This document shows, piece after piece, positions 1 to 9,320 of a stretch of DNA of 64,000 bases. The DNA comes from Psychrobacter sp. JB385. GTDB lineage: Bacteria; Pseudomonadota; Gammaproteobacteria; Pseudomonadales; Moraxellaceae. The translations under genes and the position numbers were made by a program. Under the pieces are notes generated by a model that did not search any database, was not told where the DNA came from, and was given only the letters and a program-made list of their open reading frames with translations. How positions within the stretch are numbered: position 1 is the stretch's first letter; each line of letters begins with the position of its first letter. The stretch is from the NCBI RefSeq assembly GCF_900163785.1, contig NZ_FUKN01000013.1, positions 620,001 to 684,000 of the forward strand, given 5' to 3'.

Positions 1-1053
1 AGCAATTTGTGAGCCATCGCTACTATATTGCGGACTGGTCGCATAACCGCTATTGGATACTTTGGTTGTGCGACCTGATCCGAACTCATAACGATAAATT
101 TGCGGCTTATTAAAGCCGGCCCGATCACTGACAAAGACGAAAGATTTACCATCGGGTGCATAGCTTGGTTGTACTTCACTGCTAGGCCAATTGGTAAGTC
201 TTCTAGGCTGACCGCCACTGGCACTCATCTCATAAATATGAGCACTGCCTTCAAAGCTGCTGGAAAATAGTATCTTACTACCGTCAGGCGAAAATGAAGG
301 GCTCAAGTTACTGCCTGCAAAAGGCGTTAACGCACTTGCGCCGCCGCCACTAACATTTTGTACATAAATAACTGGGTATGACTTGTCGCGCTGTACAGAA
401 TAAGCGATACGACTGCCGTCTGGTGACCATGCTGGTGAAAAGATAGAGCCTGCAACTTCTGTGATGGTTTTGGCGTTTTCGCCGTCTGCATCCATAACTT
501 TTAGGCGTGAGACTTTCTCTTTTCCAGCGCCAATCTCTTCAATATAGGCGATACGCCCTGAAAAATCACCTGGGATACCTGTGATAAGTTCATACACTTT
601 ATCGGAGATCACATGCCCTGCATAACGTAGGCTTTCTCTATTATTATCAGCGGTTAAGCTTTGCTTGCCTTCGATGACCCGACCAGATTTGACATCAATT
701 ACTTCATAATCAGTCACTATCTTTCCGCGATTACTGCGCGTAGTGCCGACCACCAGATAAGGAATTCCCATACTTTGCCATACGGGTAAAGAGCCTGCCA
801 GCTCACCACTGCTGTGCGGCTGCTGCGGCAGGTTTTGGCTAGTCACTTTTAGCTCAGTCTTACTCAAATCATTTAATACGATAGGTGATAAAACCGAATC
901 GCCAGCGAAGGGCACAAAAGCCACTTGGTTTTGCTGGACAGGGATTTCATAATTCCATTCTAAGACAGCAGGCTCTGCAAATAATGTCGGAGAAATAAGC
1001 AGAATGGAGGTACTAGCAAATAAAGCGATACATAGTTTCTTATCAGTATGCAT
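1..1053 (-). CDS. tolB: TolB, Tol-Pal periplasmic beta-propeller protein (partial, C-terminus off the left edge)
   Basis: Periplasmic component of the Tol-Pal system, which links TolA to Pal and helps the outer membrane constrict at division. Reading the minus strand from the ATG at 1053 gives a signal peptide (basic MHTDKK start, hydrophobic core, likely cleavage after SPTLFA), then an N-terminal domain and at least four beta-propeller blades recognisable by repeats such as WSPDGSRIAY, FSPDGSKILF and YAPDGKSFVF. About 351 codons are visible and no stop is reached, so the gene continues past base 1. An AGGAG lies about 12 bases before the ATG. It is the fourth gene of tolQ-tolR-tolA-tolB; pal would be expected beyond the edge. 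Family assignment is firm. Confidence 0.95.
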   Translation of the reverse strand, partial: MHTDKKLCIALFASTSILLISPTLFAEPAVLEWNYEIPVQQNQVAFVPFAGDSVLSPIVLNDLSKTELKVTSQNLPQQPHSSGELAGSLPVWQSMGIPYLVVGTTRSNRGKIVTDYEVIDVKSGRVIEGKQSLTADNNRESLRYAGHVISDKVYELITGIPGDFSGRIAYIEEIGAGKEKVSRLKVMDADGENAKTITEVAGSIFSPAWSPDGSRIAYSVQRDKSYPVIYVQNVSGGGASALTPFAGSNLSPSFSPDGSKILFSSSFEGSAHIYEMSASGGQPRRLTNWPSSEVQPSYAPDGKSFVFVSDRAGFNKPQIYRYEFGSGRTTKVSNSGYATSPQYSSDGSQIA

Positions 1054-1199
1054 GAGTCAGTTGAGCTCCTAAAGTAATATGGTTATCATTTTTATAAGTA
1101 ATCGACATATGATGAAGCGGTATGTGCTGCGTAGACTGCGGTTTAGCCTCGCATTATCAAGTATTTACGTTAACAATAATACAAGATATGAGCAACTCA

Positions 1200-2192
1200 T
1201 TAGTTACTACCTGTAAGCTTTATAACGAAGGTGGGATATCTAGGGTCGTCAGCATTAATTGGTAAAGTGCCTGTGTCCCATACTGCTTGTTTGGCAGCTT
1301 CATTCACAGCGTCATCAGATCCTGATGCTGTAACATCGAGTATGGTTCCATTAGCGTTTACGGTAATGGTTAGTGTAGCACTACGAGTCGAGCCTCTAGC
1401 CGCTGGCGGTGGATTATAGTTACGTTGAAGCAAGCTAATGATGTCAATATTGCTTGCACTGCGGTTACCACTTGACGCAGAACGTTCATTGCCTTTAGTA
1501 AGACTGGATGTGGCTGTGTCGCCAGAAATAATGGATTGACCATCTGATAAATTGTAGGTTTTACCTGCACTGCCTGTATTGATTTTTATATTACGATCAC
1601 TTGCAGTAGGAGGCGTAATCTTTGGCGGGTTGTTGCGTTTATTACGTAAATCTCCGAGCGTCTCTTGCTCTTCTGCACGCTGTTCTCGTTTGTTTTGTTC
1701 AACTTGACTGTGTTCTTCTGATACAGATTCATCTAATTGCGCGGCCCATTCTGCCATCCGGCGCTCATAATCTTGGTTTTGCTCAAGTATGCGCTGACGC
1801 TGATCTTCACTCATTAGCATCGGCTGGCTAGCATCATCATCAGAGCGTGTAAAGACGGGTACACGCTGAGAGCTTGTTTGATTGGGATTTTGTGTGCTTG
1901 CGCCACCATCAAAGGTCTCTGTTTGCGTCATGGTAGTGGCACCATTTTCAGCCTGCAGGGCACTGGCTGCTGCTGCTCGATTTGCCAAAATTTGTCCCTG
2001 CATCTCAGCAAGCTGCTCAGGTGATACCATGACAGTCTCAATACTACCAGCCGTTTCTACCTCAGCGTGTTGATAATTATAAATAAGCACGCCAATCACA
2101 AGCGCATGTGCCAGCAAGCTGAGTAGCGTCGGCAAGGTAAGACCATTGCTTTCAGGTTGAGTTGGTACATAAACGATAGGAGCATTATGCAT
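1200..2192 (-). CDS. tolA: TolA, inner-membrane energy-coupling protein of Tol-Pal
   Basis: TolA spans the periplasm and passes proton-motive energy from TolQR to TolB and Pal. The 330-aa protein has one N-terminal membrane segment (about residues 20-40, LLSLLAHALVIGVLIYNY), a charged Glu/Gln/Arg-rich middle part (about 135-190) expected to be helical, and a C-terminal TonB/TolA-type domain (about 245-330, with LLQRNYNPPPAARGS and LTITVNANGTI). It is shorter than the roughly 420-aa E. coli protein, mostly because the helical domain II is short. I chose the ATG at 2192; a TTG five codons upstream (2207) is also in frame but has no better ribosome site. It follows tolR with a gap of about 75 bases. 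Confidence 0.9.
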   Translation of the reverse strand: MHNAPIVYVPTQPESNGLTLPTLLSLLAHALVIGVLIYNYQHAEVETAGSIETVMVSPEQLAEMQGQILANRAAAASALQAENGATTMTQTETFDGGASTQNPNQTSSQRVPVFTRSDDDASQPMLMSEDQRQRILEQNQDYERRMAEWAAQLDESVSEEHSQVEQNKREQRAEEQETLGDLRNKRNNPPKITPPTASDRNIKINTGSAGKTYNLSDGQSIISGDTATSSLTKGNERSASSGNRSASNIDIISLLQRNYNPPPAARGSTRSATLTITVNANGTILDVTASGSDDAVNEAAKQAVWDTGTLPINADDPRYPTFVIKLTGSN

Positions 2193-2267
2193 GGTAGAGA
2201 TACTCAAAAACGAGGTTTATCAAATGATTGGCTTTATTATAGCAAGTTAGACGAGGCATAGACGTTA

Positions 2268-2726
2268 TTATAATGAAGGTGTGGGCAAGGGTGCGCCTGT
2301 TAATAGCCCAACTTTTTGGATACCTGCTTGTTGTAAGGTTGCCATTAGAGTCATGATATCGCCATACTGATTGTTTTGATCCGCATTTATCATGACTTGC
2401 AAAGGTTGCGCCCCAGCAGCGTCGCTTTGATTTTGTAGGTTGGATAAGGTGTCAATCAACTCCAGCTCACTCATTGGCAAATCAATATTGTTTTCATAAC
2501 TGATAAAAATCTCACCGCTATCAGTCAATGAAACAATAATGGGCAGTTGACTTTGGCTCATCGTATTGGTTTGCTCTTTTGGCAAGTCAACATCGACGCC
2601 CGTGATCAGCATAGGTGCTGTCACCATAAATATCACAAGGAGCACGAGCATCACGTCAATATAAGGAACGACGTTCATCTCCGCGTTGAGTGCCTTTTTT
2701 TCACGGCGATAAGGGCTTTGTCTCAT
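2268..2726 (-). CDS. tolR: TolR, ExbD/TolR-family proton-channel subunit
   Basis: TolR forms, with TolQ, the inner-membrane motor that uses proton flow to energise TolA. The 152-aa protein has a short basic cytoplasmic N-terminus (YRREKKALNAEMNVVPYID), one membrane helix starting near residue 22 that contains the conserved Asp of the family (PYIDVMLVLLVIFMV), and a periplasmic ExbD-fold domain with the usual VDLPK and QVMINADQ motifs. Its ATG overlaps the stop of tolQ by four bases (ATGA), so translation is probably coupled. Length and order fit the family. Confidence 0.95.
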   Translation of the reverse strand: MRQSPYRREKKALNAEMNVVPYIDVMLVLLVIFMVTAPMLITGVDVDLPKEQTNTMSQSQLPIIVSLTDSGEIFISYENNIDLPMSELELIDTLSNLQNQSDAAGAQPLQVMINADQNNQYGDIMTLMATLQQAGIQKVGLLTGAPLPTPSL

Positions 2727-3445
2727 AACCCTGTCACCTGACCCGCCGCCGCTTGAGTCTCTCTACCAGTGATACTCTCTGCACTGGTCTCACGTTGGAG
2801 CATGCCTGTCATCTCATCACAAAATAATGCGCGTGAATCATACAATTGGCTCGATTTGGCCGTAAAATGGTTATAAGCCAGTACGGCAGGAATAGCAGCA
2901 AACAAGCCCATAGCAGTCGCGATTAGCGCTTCAGCGATACCAGGCGCCACAGAGGACAACGTCGCTTGCTCGGTTTGAGACAGTCCCAAAAACGCGTTCA
3001 TGATGCCCCAAACCGTCCCAAATAGACCAATATAAGGGGCCACTGATCCGATACTTGCTAGCGTGGTCAACCCTGACTCTAGTAATTGCTGCTGACGCCC
3101 CAAACCGACCCGAAGCTTGCGCTCAACGCCATCAATAATGTCATCTTTGGGTTGGCGCTTTTTATGCATTCTGAGATATTCAGAAAACCCCACATAAAAA
3201 ATTTGTTCAAGCCCTTGGCGTTCAGGAGAGCCTTGAACCCCTTGATACAGTTTGGCCAAGTCTTCACCCGACCAAAACCACGTCTCAAACTGTTGATCGA
3301 AGCTCTTGGCAGTCCCAAGCCGTGCACTCATACGAAAAATAATCACCCAGCTGAGTAAGGAAGCCAATAACAATAACGCCATTACTATCTGTACCAAAAG
3401 ACTGGCTTGAGTAATAAGGTCAATAATATTTAAAGATTCAGGCAT
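2723..3445 (-). CDS. tolQ: TolQ, MotA/TolQ/ExbB-family proton-channel subunit
   Basis: First gene of the tol operon. The 240-aa inner-membrane protein has three hydrophobic helices: one near the N-terminus (LLVQIVMALLLLASLLSWVIIF) and two in the C-terminal half, with the family signature ASIGSVAPYIGLFGTVWGIM followed by GIAEALIATAMGLFAAIPAV. The long loop between helix one and two is cytoplasmic in this family. It pairs with the neighbouring TolR and energises TolA. A weak GAG ribosome site lies about nine bases before the ATG. The operon promoter should lie in the 590-base gap to the right. Confidence 0.95.
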   Translation of the reverse strand: MPESLNIIDLITQASLLVQIVMALLLLASLLSWVIIFRMSARLGTAKSFDQQFETWFWSGEDLAKLYQGVQGSPERQGLEQIFYVGFSEYLRMHKKRQPKDDIIDGVERKLRVGLGRQQQLLESGLTTLASIGSVAPYIGLFGTVWGIMNAFLGLSQTEQATLSSVAPGIAEALIATAMGLFAAIPAVLAYNHFTAKSSQLYDSRALFCDEMTGMLQRETSAESITGRETQAAAGQVTGL

Positions 3446-4035
3446 GTATGAGACTCATGAATAATTGATAATGACTGGCAGGGCGCAGCACGCAAACCAA
3501 GTTAGACCATCTAATAAAACATAGAATAGGACACCAAAAATGTGCTTTGATTTTGCACATTGGTATCAACCGCTTAGTGTACTGGTAAATGTACAAAAGG
3601 TCATTTATTAAAGTGTTAAATACTCAATAATATGAATCTAGTTGGTTTTGAGCATGAGCCATTATCAATACATCGCGTTTTCTGAAAATAGGCAGGTACA
3701 ATGCAATTGCGCTAGTGCAAGACAATTTACTTATTTTATGTCTGACAAGTTCAACAGATGACGAACTCTGATTATAGACCTAGCACCTCTTTAAGCAAAA
3801 GGACTGTACAGTAATATTGAAACCTTGTTTAGTCGCTGCTCATTTGGATGTCAGTAAGTCAGATTTGTACCCATAAGGCACGGGTAATGATTGAATTTAC
3901 ACCACAATTTCTCTAAAATGTTGCACTTTGTTACCGCTGCCTTTTGATTATGACGTCGCAATTTTTTGTTGACGTCATATTTATTTTAGGCACCAATAAA
4001 TTTGTTCTTTCACTAGCAAGCTGGGCGCGACACTT
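3446..4035. other. 590-base gap between divergent tolQ and purine permease genes
   Basis: No convincing gene on either strand. It must hold the tolQ operon promoter (minus strand) and that of the permease (plus strand). The only clear structure is the inverted repeat at 3950-3978 listed separately. I could not identify a purine riboswitch: no recognisable purine aptamer core was seen ahead of the permease. Confidence 0.6.
3950..3978. promoter_or_regulatory. Inverted repeat with TGACGTC arms, possible operator
   Basis: The arms TATGACGTC and GACGTCATA form a 9-base inverted repeat around a T-rich 11-13 base spacer, 58 bases before the purine permease start. The right arm contains TGACGTCA, itself a perfect 8-base palindrome, and the left arm has TGACGTCG, so the two cores lie about two helical turns apart. 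This looks like a dimer-binding operator pair rather than a terminator, since no T-run follows the right arm. The regulator is unknown; the function is inference. Confidence 0.4.
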
Positions 4036-5331
4036 ATGAATGCAATTGAACGCTATTTTGGGATTAACGGTGAAAACACCACGGTCAAAACGGAAATCCT
4101 TGCTGGTATAACCACTTTTTTGACCATGGCATATATCATCTTTGTGAACCCTAACGTATTGGCTGAAGCTGGTATGGATAAAGGGGCAGTGTTTGTTGCC
4201 ACCTGTATGGCCGCAGCAATAGGCTGCTTTATTATGGGGATTTATGCCCGATTACCTGTGGCATTAGCGCCAGGTATGGGTTTGAATGCTTTTTTTACCT
4301 ATGGTGTCGTATTGGGTATGGGGTATGCGTGGCAAACGGCACTCGGCGCTGTGTTCTTATCGGGTTGTTTGTTTATCATTTTAAGCTTGTTTAAAATTCG
4401 CGAATGGATCATCAATGCCATTCCAACCAGTCTTAAGCAAGGTATTGTGGCAGGTATCGGTGCTTTCTTAGCGTTTATCGCATTACAAAGCTCAGGTATT
4501 ATCGTTAGTCGTGATGCCACATTGGTGATGCTTGGGGATATGACTTCATTTTCGCCAATGATGGCGGCATTGGGGTTCTTTATTATTATAGGCTTAGTCT
4601 ATAAAAAGGTACCAGGTGCGGTCACTATTGGTATTTTGATCGTTACCGTGATCAGCTTGCTGACAGGTCATACGCATTTTGCTGGCATTATGTCTGCGCC
4701 GCCATCTATTACACCGACTCTTCTAGAACTTGATATTGCCGGCGCGTTTGATGTTGGAATGATCAGTGTCATTTTTGCTTTTTTATTCGTTGATTTGTTT
4801 GATACAACCGGCAGCTTAGTAGGTATCGCCAGTAAAGCAGGTTTGATTGATAAAGATGGCAATATTCCTAACATGGACAAAGCGCTATTAGCTGATTCGA
4901 CAGCAACGGTGGCAGGCGCTATGCTGGGTACTTCATCGACGACCAGTTATATCGAAAGTGCTTCTGGTGTGGCATCTGGTGGACGTACAGGTCTCATGGC
5001 GGTAACGGTTGGCGTCTTGTTTGTGCTGAGTATTTTCTTTGCACCATTGGCTGGTATGATTCCTGCTTATGCGACGGCGGGCGCGATTTTTTATGTATCG
5101 GTACTGATGTTGTTTACGCTAAAAGACATCAACTGGGAAGACTTAACCGAAGCGGCTCCAGTGGCAGTCGTACTGCTATTAACCCCGCTCACGTATTCTA
5201 TCGCAGATGGTATTGCACTTGGCTTCATTACCTTTACCGCGGTCAAGTTGATGACAGGTAAGTTCTCTGAGATTACCATTCCTGTTTGGGTGCTGACCGT
5301 TATCTTATTGGCTAAACTGGTATTGCTATAG
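4036..5331 (+). CDS. NCS2-family guanine/hypoxanthine (AzgA/PbuG-type) permease
   Basis: Inner-membrane purine base uptake protein, 431 aa, the usual length for the AzgA/PbuG branch of the NCS2 family. The N-terminus (ERYFGINGENTTVKTEILAG, then TFLTMAYIIFVNP) is diagnostic for this branch, followed by the conserved APGMGLNAFF and, in the second half, the FDTTGSLVGIA and LGTSSTTSYIESASGV substrate-site motifs. About 12-14 hydrophobic segments fill the protein. It stands alone between divergent tolQ and downstream putA, with a strong terminator after its stop. The exact base transported (adenine, guanine or hypoxanthine) cannot be told from sequence alone. Confidence 0.88.
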   Translation: MNAIERYFGINGENTTVKTEILAGITTFLTMAYIIFVNPNVLAEAGMDKGAVFVATCMAAAIGCFIMGIYARLPVALAPGMGLNAFFTYGVVLGMGYAWQTALGAVFLSGCLFIILSLFKIREWIINAIPTSLKQGIVAGIGAFLAFIALQSSGIIVSRDATLVMLGDMTSFSPMMAALGFFIIIGLVYKKVPGAVTIGILIVTVISLLTGHTHFAGIMSAPPSITPTLLELDIAGAFDVGMISVIFAFLFVDLFDTTGSLVGIASKAGLIDKDGNIPNMDKALLADSTATVAGAMLGTSSTTSYIESASGVASGGRTGLMAVTVGVLFVLSIFFAPLAGMIPAYATAGAIFYVSVLMLFTLKDINWEDLTEAAPVAVVLLLTPLTYSIADGIALGFITFTAVKLMTGKFSEITIPVWVLTVILLAKLVLL

Positions 5332-5373
5332 GCATCTGATAGTTAATTTCTTACCTTATATGACTGTTTTGAG

Positions 5374-5408
5374 TCCCCTTTATTCTGGATGAATGAAGGG
5401 GATTTTTC
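5374..5408 (+). terminator. Rho-independent terminator of the purine permease
   Basis: A 12-base-pair stem (5374-5385 with 5391-5402, one G-U pair), loop TGGAT, followed by TTTTTCTTT. It starts 43 bases after the permease stop. Confidence 0.85.
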
Positions 5409-5787
5409 TTTGCGTAAACGATGATCCAATGTTACCTTGTAATTGCAAGTATTTGATTTAAAGAAATTAAATGTTGATAGTAAATAGAAAAATATAACCA
5501 GAGCGTCATCCTGACTAAGGTGCTGATAACTGGTTATTTTTCAGCACGATACGAATTTAGAAAAATAGTAAATAGTGTTAGTTTGAAAATTTTTTTCATG
5601 CTAATATGCCCAAGTTAAGCGCATCACCTCAATCAACGCCGTAGAGGTTTTTCTTACAGTGAATTAGCGTCAAATAAGATGACAGATTTAGACCTAGTCA
5701 AAATGATAATTTATTATCTTTTTTGATTTAGCAATAAAATCATCTGCTCATCACACTCCTTTCACTACTAACAAGAAGAAGGCACTA

Positions 5788-5823
5788 ATGTCGCTTAACT
5801 GTTTGTTGCCTTTGTATTGTTAA
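5788..5823 (+). CDS. Possible 11-codon leader peptide upstream of putA
   Basis: The frame reads MSLNCLLPLYC and stops 219 bases before putA. It is preceded by AAGAAGG six bases before the ATG, a better ribosome site than many genes here have. A short hairpin lies 40 bases after its stop. The peptide is rich in Leu, with two Cys and a single Pro, so it is not a classical proline attenuator. It may be chance; nothing but position and ribosome site supports it. Confidence 0.2.
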   Translation: MSLNCLLPLYC

Positions 5824-6042
5824 TGTAGCCCGTTTAACACTCGAACGACCTACTTAACCATTTCCAGCCGATGCTGGATTTTCCCGTTTTGTAATGGCGC
5901 CGTTTGGTCTTTTGATTACCGCTGCGAGTATCCCTATTAACCACTGTTTAAAATAACAGGGGGCGTAGGCACTTAGGCGTCATAATCAGACCTCCTAAAG
6001 CATCATTAATTATGGTTTTTAAACGATAGTTATGGAGTTGTT

Positions 6043-9000
6043 ATGAACCCAGTAGATCAGTTTACCCCGCAAGAACCAATTTTATTTAATCCTGTCGATT
6101 TGCTATCGCCAGAATATATTACTCACTCATCAAAAGAGCTATATGCGCGTATCTCGCCATTATATAGCGTGGATGAAACCAGTTGGTTGTCAAAATTACT
6201 ACCACTGGCCAAACCTAGCGATGAAGAACGCAATGCGGCGGCTGAGCAAACGCGTCAGCTGGTTGAGCATGTACGTAATGATGGCAAAGCGGTCAAAATG
6301 GTTGACTCATTATTGCTTGAGTACAGTCTAGATACGCAAGAAGGTATCTTGCTAATGAGCTTGGCAGAAGCCTTGATTCGAGTACCGGATAATTACACGG
6401 CAGATGCACTTATTCATGACAAGATGAGTGTGGCTGACTGGAAAAAACACATTAAAAATGACAATGGTTTTATGGTCAATGCGTCTTCATGGGGCATGAT
6501 GATGACAGGCCGTGTCGTCAGCATTGATAGCAATACCACTGCCTCAGGCTTTTTGGATCGTATGACCAAAAAAATGGGTGAGCCTGTCATTCGTAGTGCG
6601 ATGCAAAAAGCCATGCGTATTATGGGCCATCAGTTTGTATTGGGCGAGACAATCGAAAGCGCTAATAAAAACAGCCAGCCATATCGCAATAGAGGATATA
6701 CCTATTCATTTGATATGTTAGGTGAAGCGGCTATCACGCATAGAGATGCCGAAAAGTATTTTAACGACTATCTGCATGCTATTAGAGCTACGGCTAATGT
6801 CAAAGTCAAAGAAGGCATGCCTAAGCCTTCTGTATCTATCAAACTATCAGCTTTGCACCCTCGTTACGAAGCCACCCAAGAAGCGCAAGTCATGGGATTA
6901 CTGCGTCAGCGTTGCTTGTTGCTTATTGAAGCTGCACGTGAAGTCAACGTCGATCTTAGTATCGATGCTGAAGAAGCGGATCGTCTTGAGATTTCATTAA
7001 AATTATTTGAGTCTTTATACCGTGATAATTTGACCGCTGGCTGGGACGGATTAGGCATCGTTGTTCAGGGGTATTCTAAGCGTGCTATTTCTGTCTTAGT
7101 ATGGCTGGCTCGTTTGTCATCAGAAGTGGGCGACCGTATTCCAGTACGTCTGGTCAAAGGTGCTTATTGGGATACTGAGATCAAACTTGCTCAGCAAAAA
7201 GGACTGTCAGGCTATCCTGTTTGGACACGTAAAGAGGGCACAGATACGGCTTATCTTGCTTGCGCCCGTTTCTTATTGTCAGATCATCTACGCGGTCTTA
7301 TCTGGCCACAGTTTGCGACTCATAATGCGCATACACTGGCGTCAATTATGACGATGAGTAAGCACAAAGAGTTTGAGTTCCAACGTCTACACGGTATGGG
7401 TGATGCGCTGTACGATCATATTTTACAAGCCTATCAAATCCCTGTCCGTATTTATGCGCCAGTTGGTGCACACAAAGACTTGCTGCCATACTTAGTACGT
7501 CGCTTGCTTGAGAATGGCGCGAACAGCTCGTTTGTGCATCAGTTGTTGGACAAGTCTTATCCTATTGATAAGCTCACCGTGCATCCTTACGACAAGCTGC
7601 TTGCCAATGCCACCTTGCACAATCCAGACATTCCGCTGCCATCAGAAATATATGGCTCGCGCCGTGCAAGTTTTGGCCCGAATATCTTTGTAGAGTCACA
7701 ATGGCTACCATTTAAATCTGCTATCGATAGCCACTTAAATAAAACGTGGTCAGCAACATCTATCGTTAACGGTAAAGCCATTAACGAATATGAAGTGGAT
7801 GGTACAAACCAGAAGCTAAATGTGCAGACCGTGCGTGCTCCTTGGAATCATGAAGTGAGCGCAGGGGAAGTCACCTACGCCAATGCAGAACTTGCTCGTC
7901 ATGCCATTGATGTCGCAGTTGCTGGACAAAGTGTGTGGAAAAATGTGCCAGCTGTTGAACGTGCTGCCATATTGCGCAAAACAGCCGATCTTTATGAAGA
8001 AAACTACGCTGAATTGATGGCGCTTTGCCAAGTTGAAGCTGGCAAAACCATGCAGGATAGTATTGATGAGATCAAAGAAGCGGTCGATTTCTGCCGTTTT
8101 TATGCTGATGAAGCCGAGCGTTTAGATGCAACAGTATATGAGTTTACAGATTTAAATGGACAACAGTCACGTCAAGTCTATAAAGCACGTGGTACTTTTG
8201 TTTGTATCAGTCCTTGGAACTTCCCATTGGCCATTTATACAGGTCAAATCGTGGCCGCTCTAGCAGCAGGCAACACGGTTGTGGCAAAACCTGCCGAACA
8301 GACCAGCTTGATTGCTCATTTTGGCGCACAACTAATGTATCAAGCGGGTGTGCCAGTAGAAGCTTTACAATTGGTCATCGGTGCAGGTGACGTTGGTGGT
8401 GCATTAACGGCTGCTGATAATATTGCAGGCGTTATCTTCACAGGCTCAACCCAAACCGCGCAACGCATCAATCAAAGTTTAAATGATCATGCCCAAGCCA
8501 GTGGTGAGCTACCTGTGTTTATCGCTGAAACTGGTGGTCAAAACGCCATGATCGTCGATTCAACTGCGCTACCAGAGCAAGTGGTTAGAGATGCAGTATT
8601 GTCTGCCTTTGGGTCAGCAGGTCAACGCTGTTCAGCTTGCCGCATCTTATGCGTACAAGAAGAGATGGCTGATGATTTGATCGAGCTATTGCAAGGTAAC
8701 ATGGCGGAGCTGTCAGTAGGTAATCCACTATATGCAGCGACTGACGTAGGGCCAGTGATTGATGCTGATGCTAAGCAAGGTCTAGAAGCACACATTGAGC
8801 GTATGAATGCTGAACCAACAGCGCGTATTTTGGCTCAAACGCCGATGAGTACCAGTTCAGTCGTCAGTCAAGAACAGTCTACCTTTGTATTGCCAACAGC
8901 GATTGAAGTGAACAGTATTGATGTGATTGGCGGTGAACACTTCGGGCCAATATTGCATGTACTACGCTACCAAGCACGCGACTTAGACCAACTGATTGAT

Positions 9001-9309
9001 GCCATTAACGCCACAGGATTTGGTTTGACTTTAGGTATCCACAGCCGTATCGAAAATAATGCTGAGCATATTGAGCGCCGTGCTTTTGTTGGTAATACCT
9101 ATATCAACCGTAACCAAATTGGTGCCGTAGTGAACGTACAGCCATTTGGTGGCTGTGGTCTATCAGGTACAGGCCCTAAAGCTGGTGGTCCGCATTATGT
9201 GGCACGTCTGATGACACTGAGTACAGAATCATCAGTGAACCCTCAGGCGACTGAGCAAGCAGCAGTTACGAATGACACAATCTCAACCACTCAAACAGAA
9301 CTCGTATAA
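6043..9309 (+). CDS. putA: PutA, bifunctional proline dehydrogenase / P5C dehydrogenase
   Basis: Oxidises proline to glutamate in two steps at the inner membrane: FAD-dependent proline dehydrogenase, then NAD-dependent pyrroline-5-carboxylate dehydrogenase. In the 1088-aa protein the dehydrogenase barrel lies at about 130-500 (PSVSIKLSALHPRYE, RLVKGAYWD, FATHNAHT), and the aldehyde dehydrogenase part at about 580-1055 (CISPWNFPLAI, FTGSTQTAQ, ETGGQNAM and the catalytic Cys in GSAGQRCSACR, then QPFGGCGLSGTGPKAGGP). There is no N-terminal ribbon-helix-helix DNA-binding domain, so it should not repress its own gene. The extra C-terminal domain of long PutAs is also absent, but a matching gene follows 11 bases later. 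Confidence 0.95.
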   Translation: MNPVDQFTPQEPILFNPVDLLSPEYITHSSKELYARISPLYSVDETSWLSKLLPLAKPSDEERNAAAEQTRQLVEHVRNDGKAVKMVDSLLLEYSLDTQEGILLMSLAEALIRVPDNYTADALIHDKMSVADWKKHIKNDNGFMVNASSWGMMMTGRVVSIDSNTTASGFLDRMTKKMGEPVIRSAMQKAMRIMGHQFVLGETIESANKNSQPYRNRGYTYSFDMLGEAAITHRDAEKYFNDYLHAIRATANVKVKEGMPKPSVSIKLSALHPRYEATQEAQVMGLLRQRCLLLIEAAREVNVDLSIDAEEADRLEISLKLFESLYRDNLTAGWDGLGIVVQGYSKRAISVLVWLARLSSEVGDRIPVRLVKGAYWDTEIKLAQQKGLSGYPVWTRKEGTDTAYLACARFLLSDHLRGLIWPQFATHNAHTLASIMTMSKHKEFEFQRLHGMGDALYDHILQAYQIPVRIYAPVGAHKDLLPYLVRRLLENGANSSFVHQLLDKSYPIDKLTVHPYDKLLANATLHNPDIPLPSEIYGSRRASFGPNIFVESQWLPFKSAIDSHLNKTWSATSIVNGKAINEYEVDGTNQKLNVQTVRAPWNHEVSAGEVTYANAELARHAIDVAVAGQSVWKNVPAVERAAILRKTADLYEENYAELMALCQVEAGKTMQDSIDEIKEAVDFCRFYADEAERLDATVYEFTDLNGQQSRQVYKARGTFVCISPWNFPLAIYTGQIVAALAAGNTVVAKPAEQTSLIAHFGAQLMYQAGVPVEALQLVIGAGDVGGALTAADNIAGVIFTGSTQTAQRINQSLNDHAQASGELPVFIAETGGQNAMIVDSTALPEQVVRDAVLSAFGSAGQRCSACRILCVQEEMADDLIELLQGNMAELSVGNPLYAATDVGPVIDADAKQGLEAHIERMNAEPTARILAQTPMSTSSVVSQEQSTFVLPTAIEVNSIDVIGGEHFGPILHVLRYQARDLDQLIDAINATGFGLTLGIHSRIENNAEHIERRAFVGNTYINRNQIGAVVNVQPFGGCGLSGTGPKAGGPHYVARLMTLSTESSVNPQATEQAAVTNDTISTTQTELV

Positions 9310-9320
9310 GGAGTAGCAAC

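Larger units (their letters stand above)
5332..6042. other. 711-base gap ahead of putA
   Basis: After the permease terminator there is no long open frame. The gap holds the putA promoter region. Near its 3' end I see an 11-codon frame with a good ribosome site (5788-5823), a short hairpin TCCAGC-CGAT-GCTGGA followed by TTTTCCCGTTTT (5863-5890), and a GGGGGCGTAGG stretch facing ACCTCCTAA (about 5960-5998) that could pair. Together these suggest a structured leader, but none is proven. A weak hairpin ACCTC/GAGGT plus T-run sits at 5626-5653. Confidence 0.4.

Noticed and set aside
1622..2073. Plus-strand frames antisense to tolA
   Set aside because: They arise from the repetitive charged and Ala-rich tolA coding sequence; no start signals.
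5626..5653. Hairpin ACCTC/GAGGT followed by TTTTTC ahead of putA
   Set aside because: Only five base pairs with a 13-base loop; too weak to call as a terminator.
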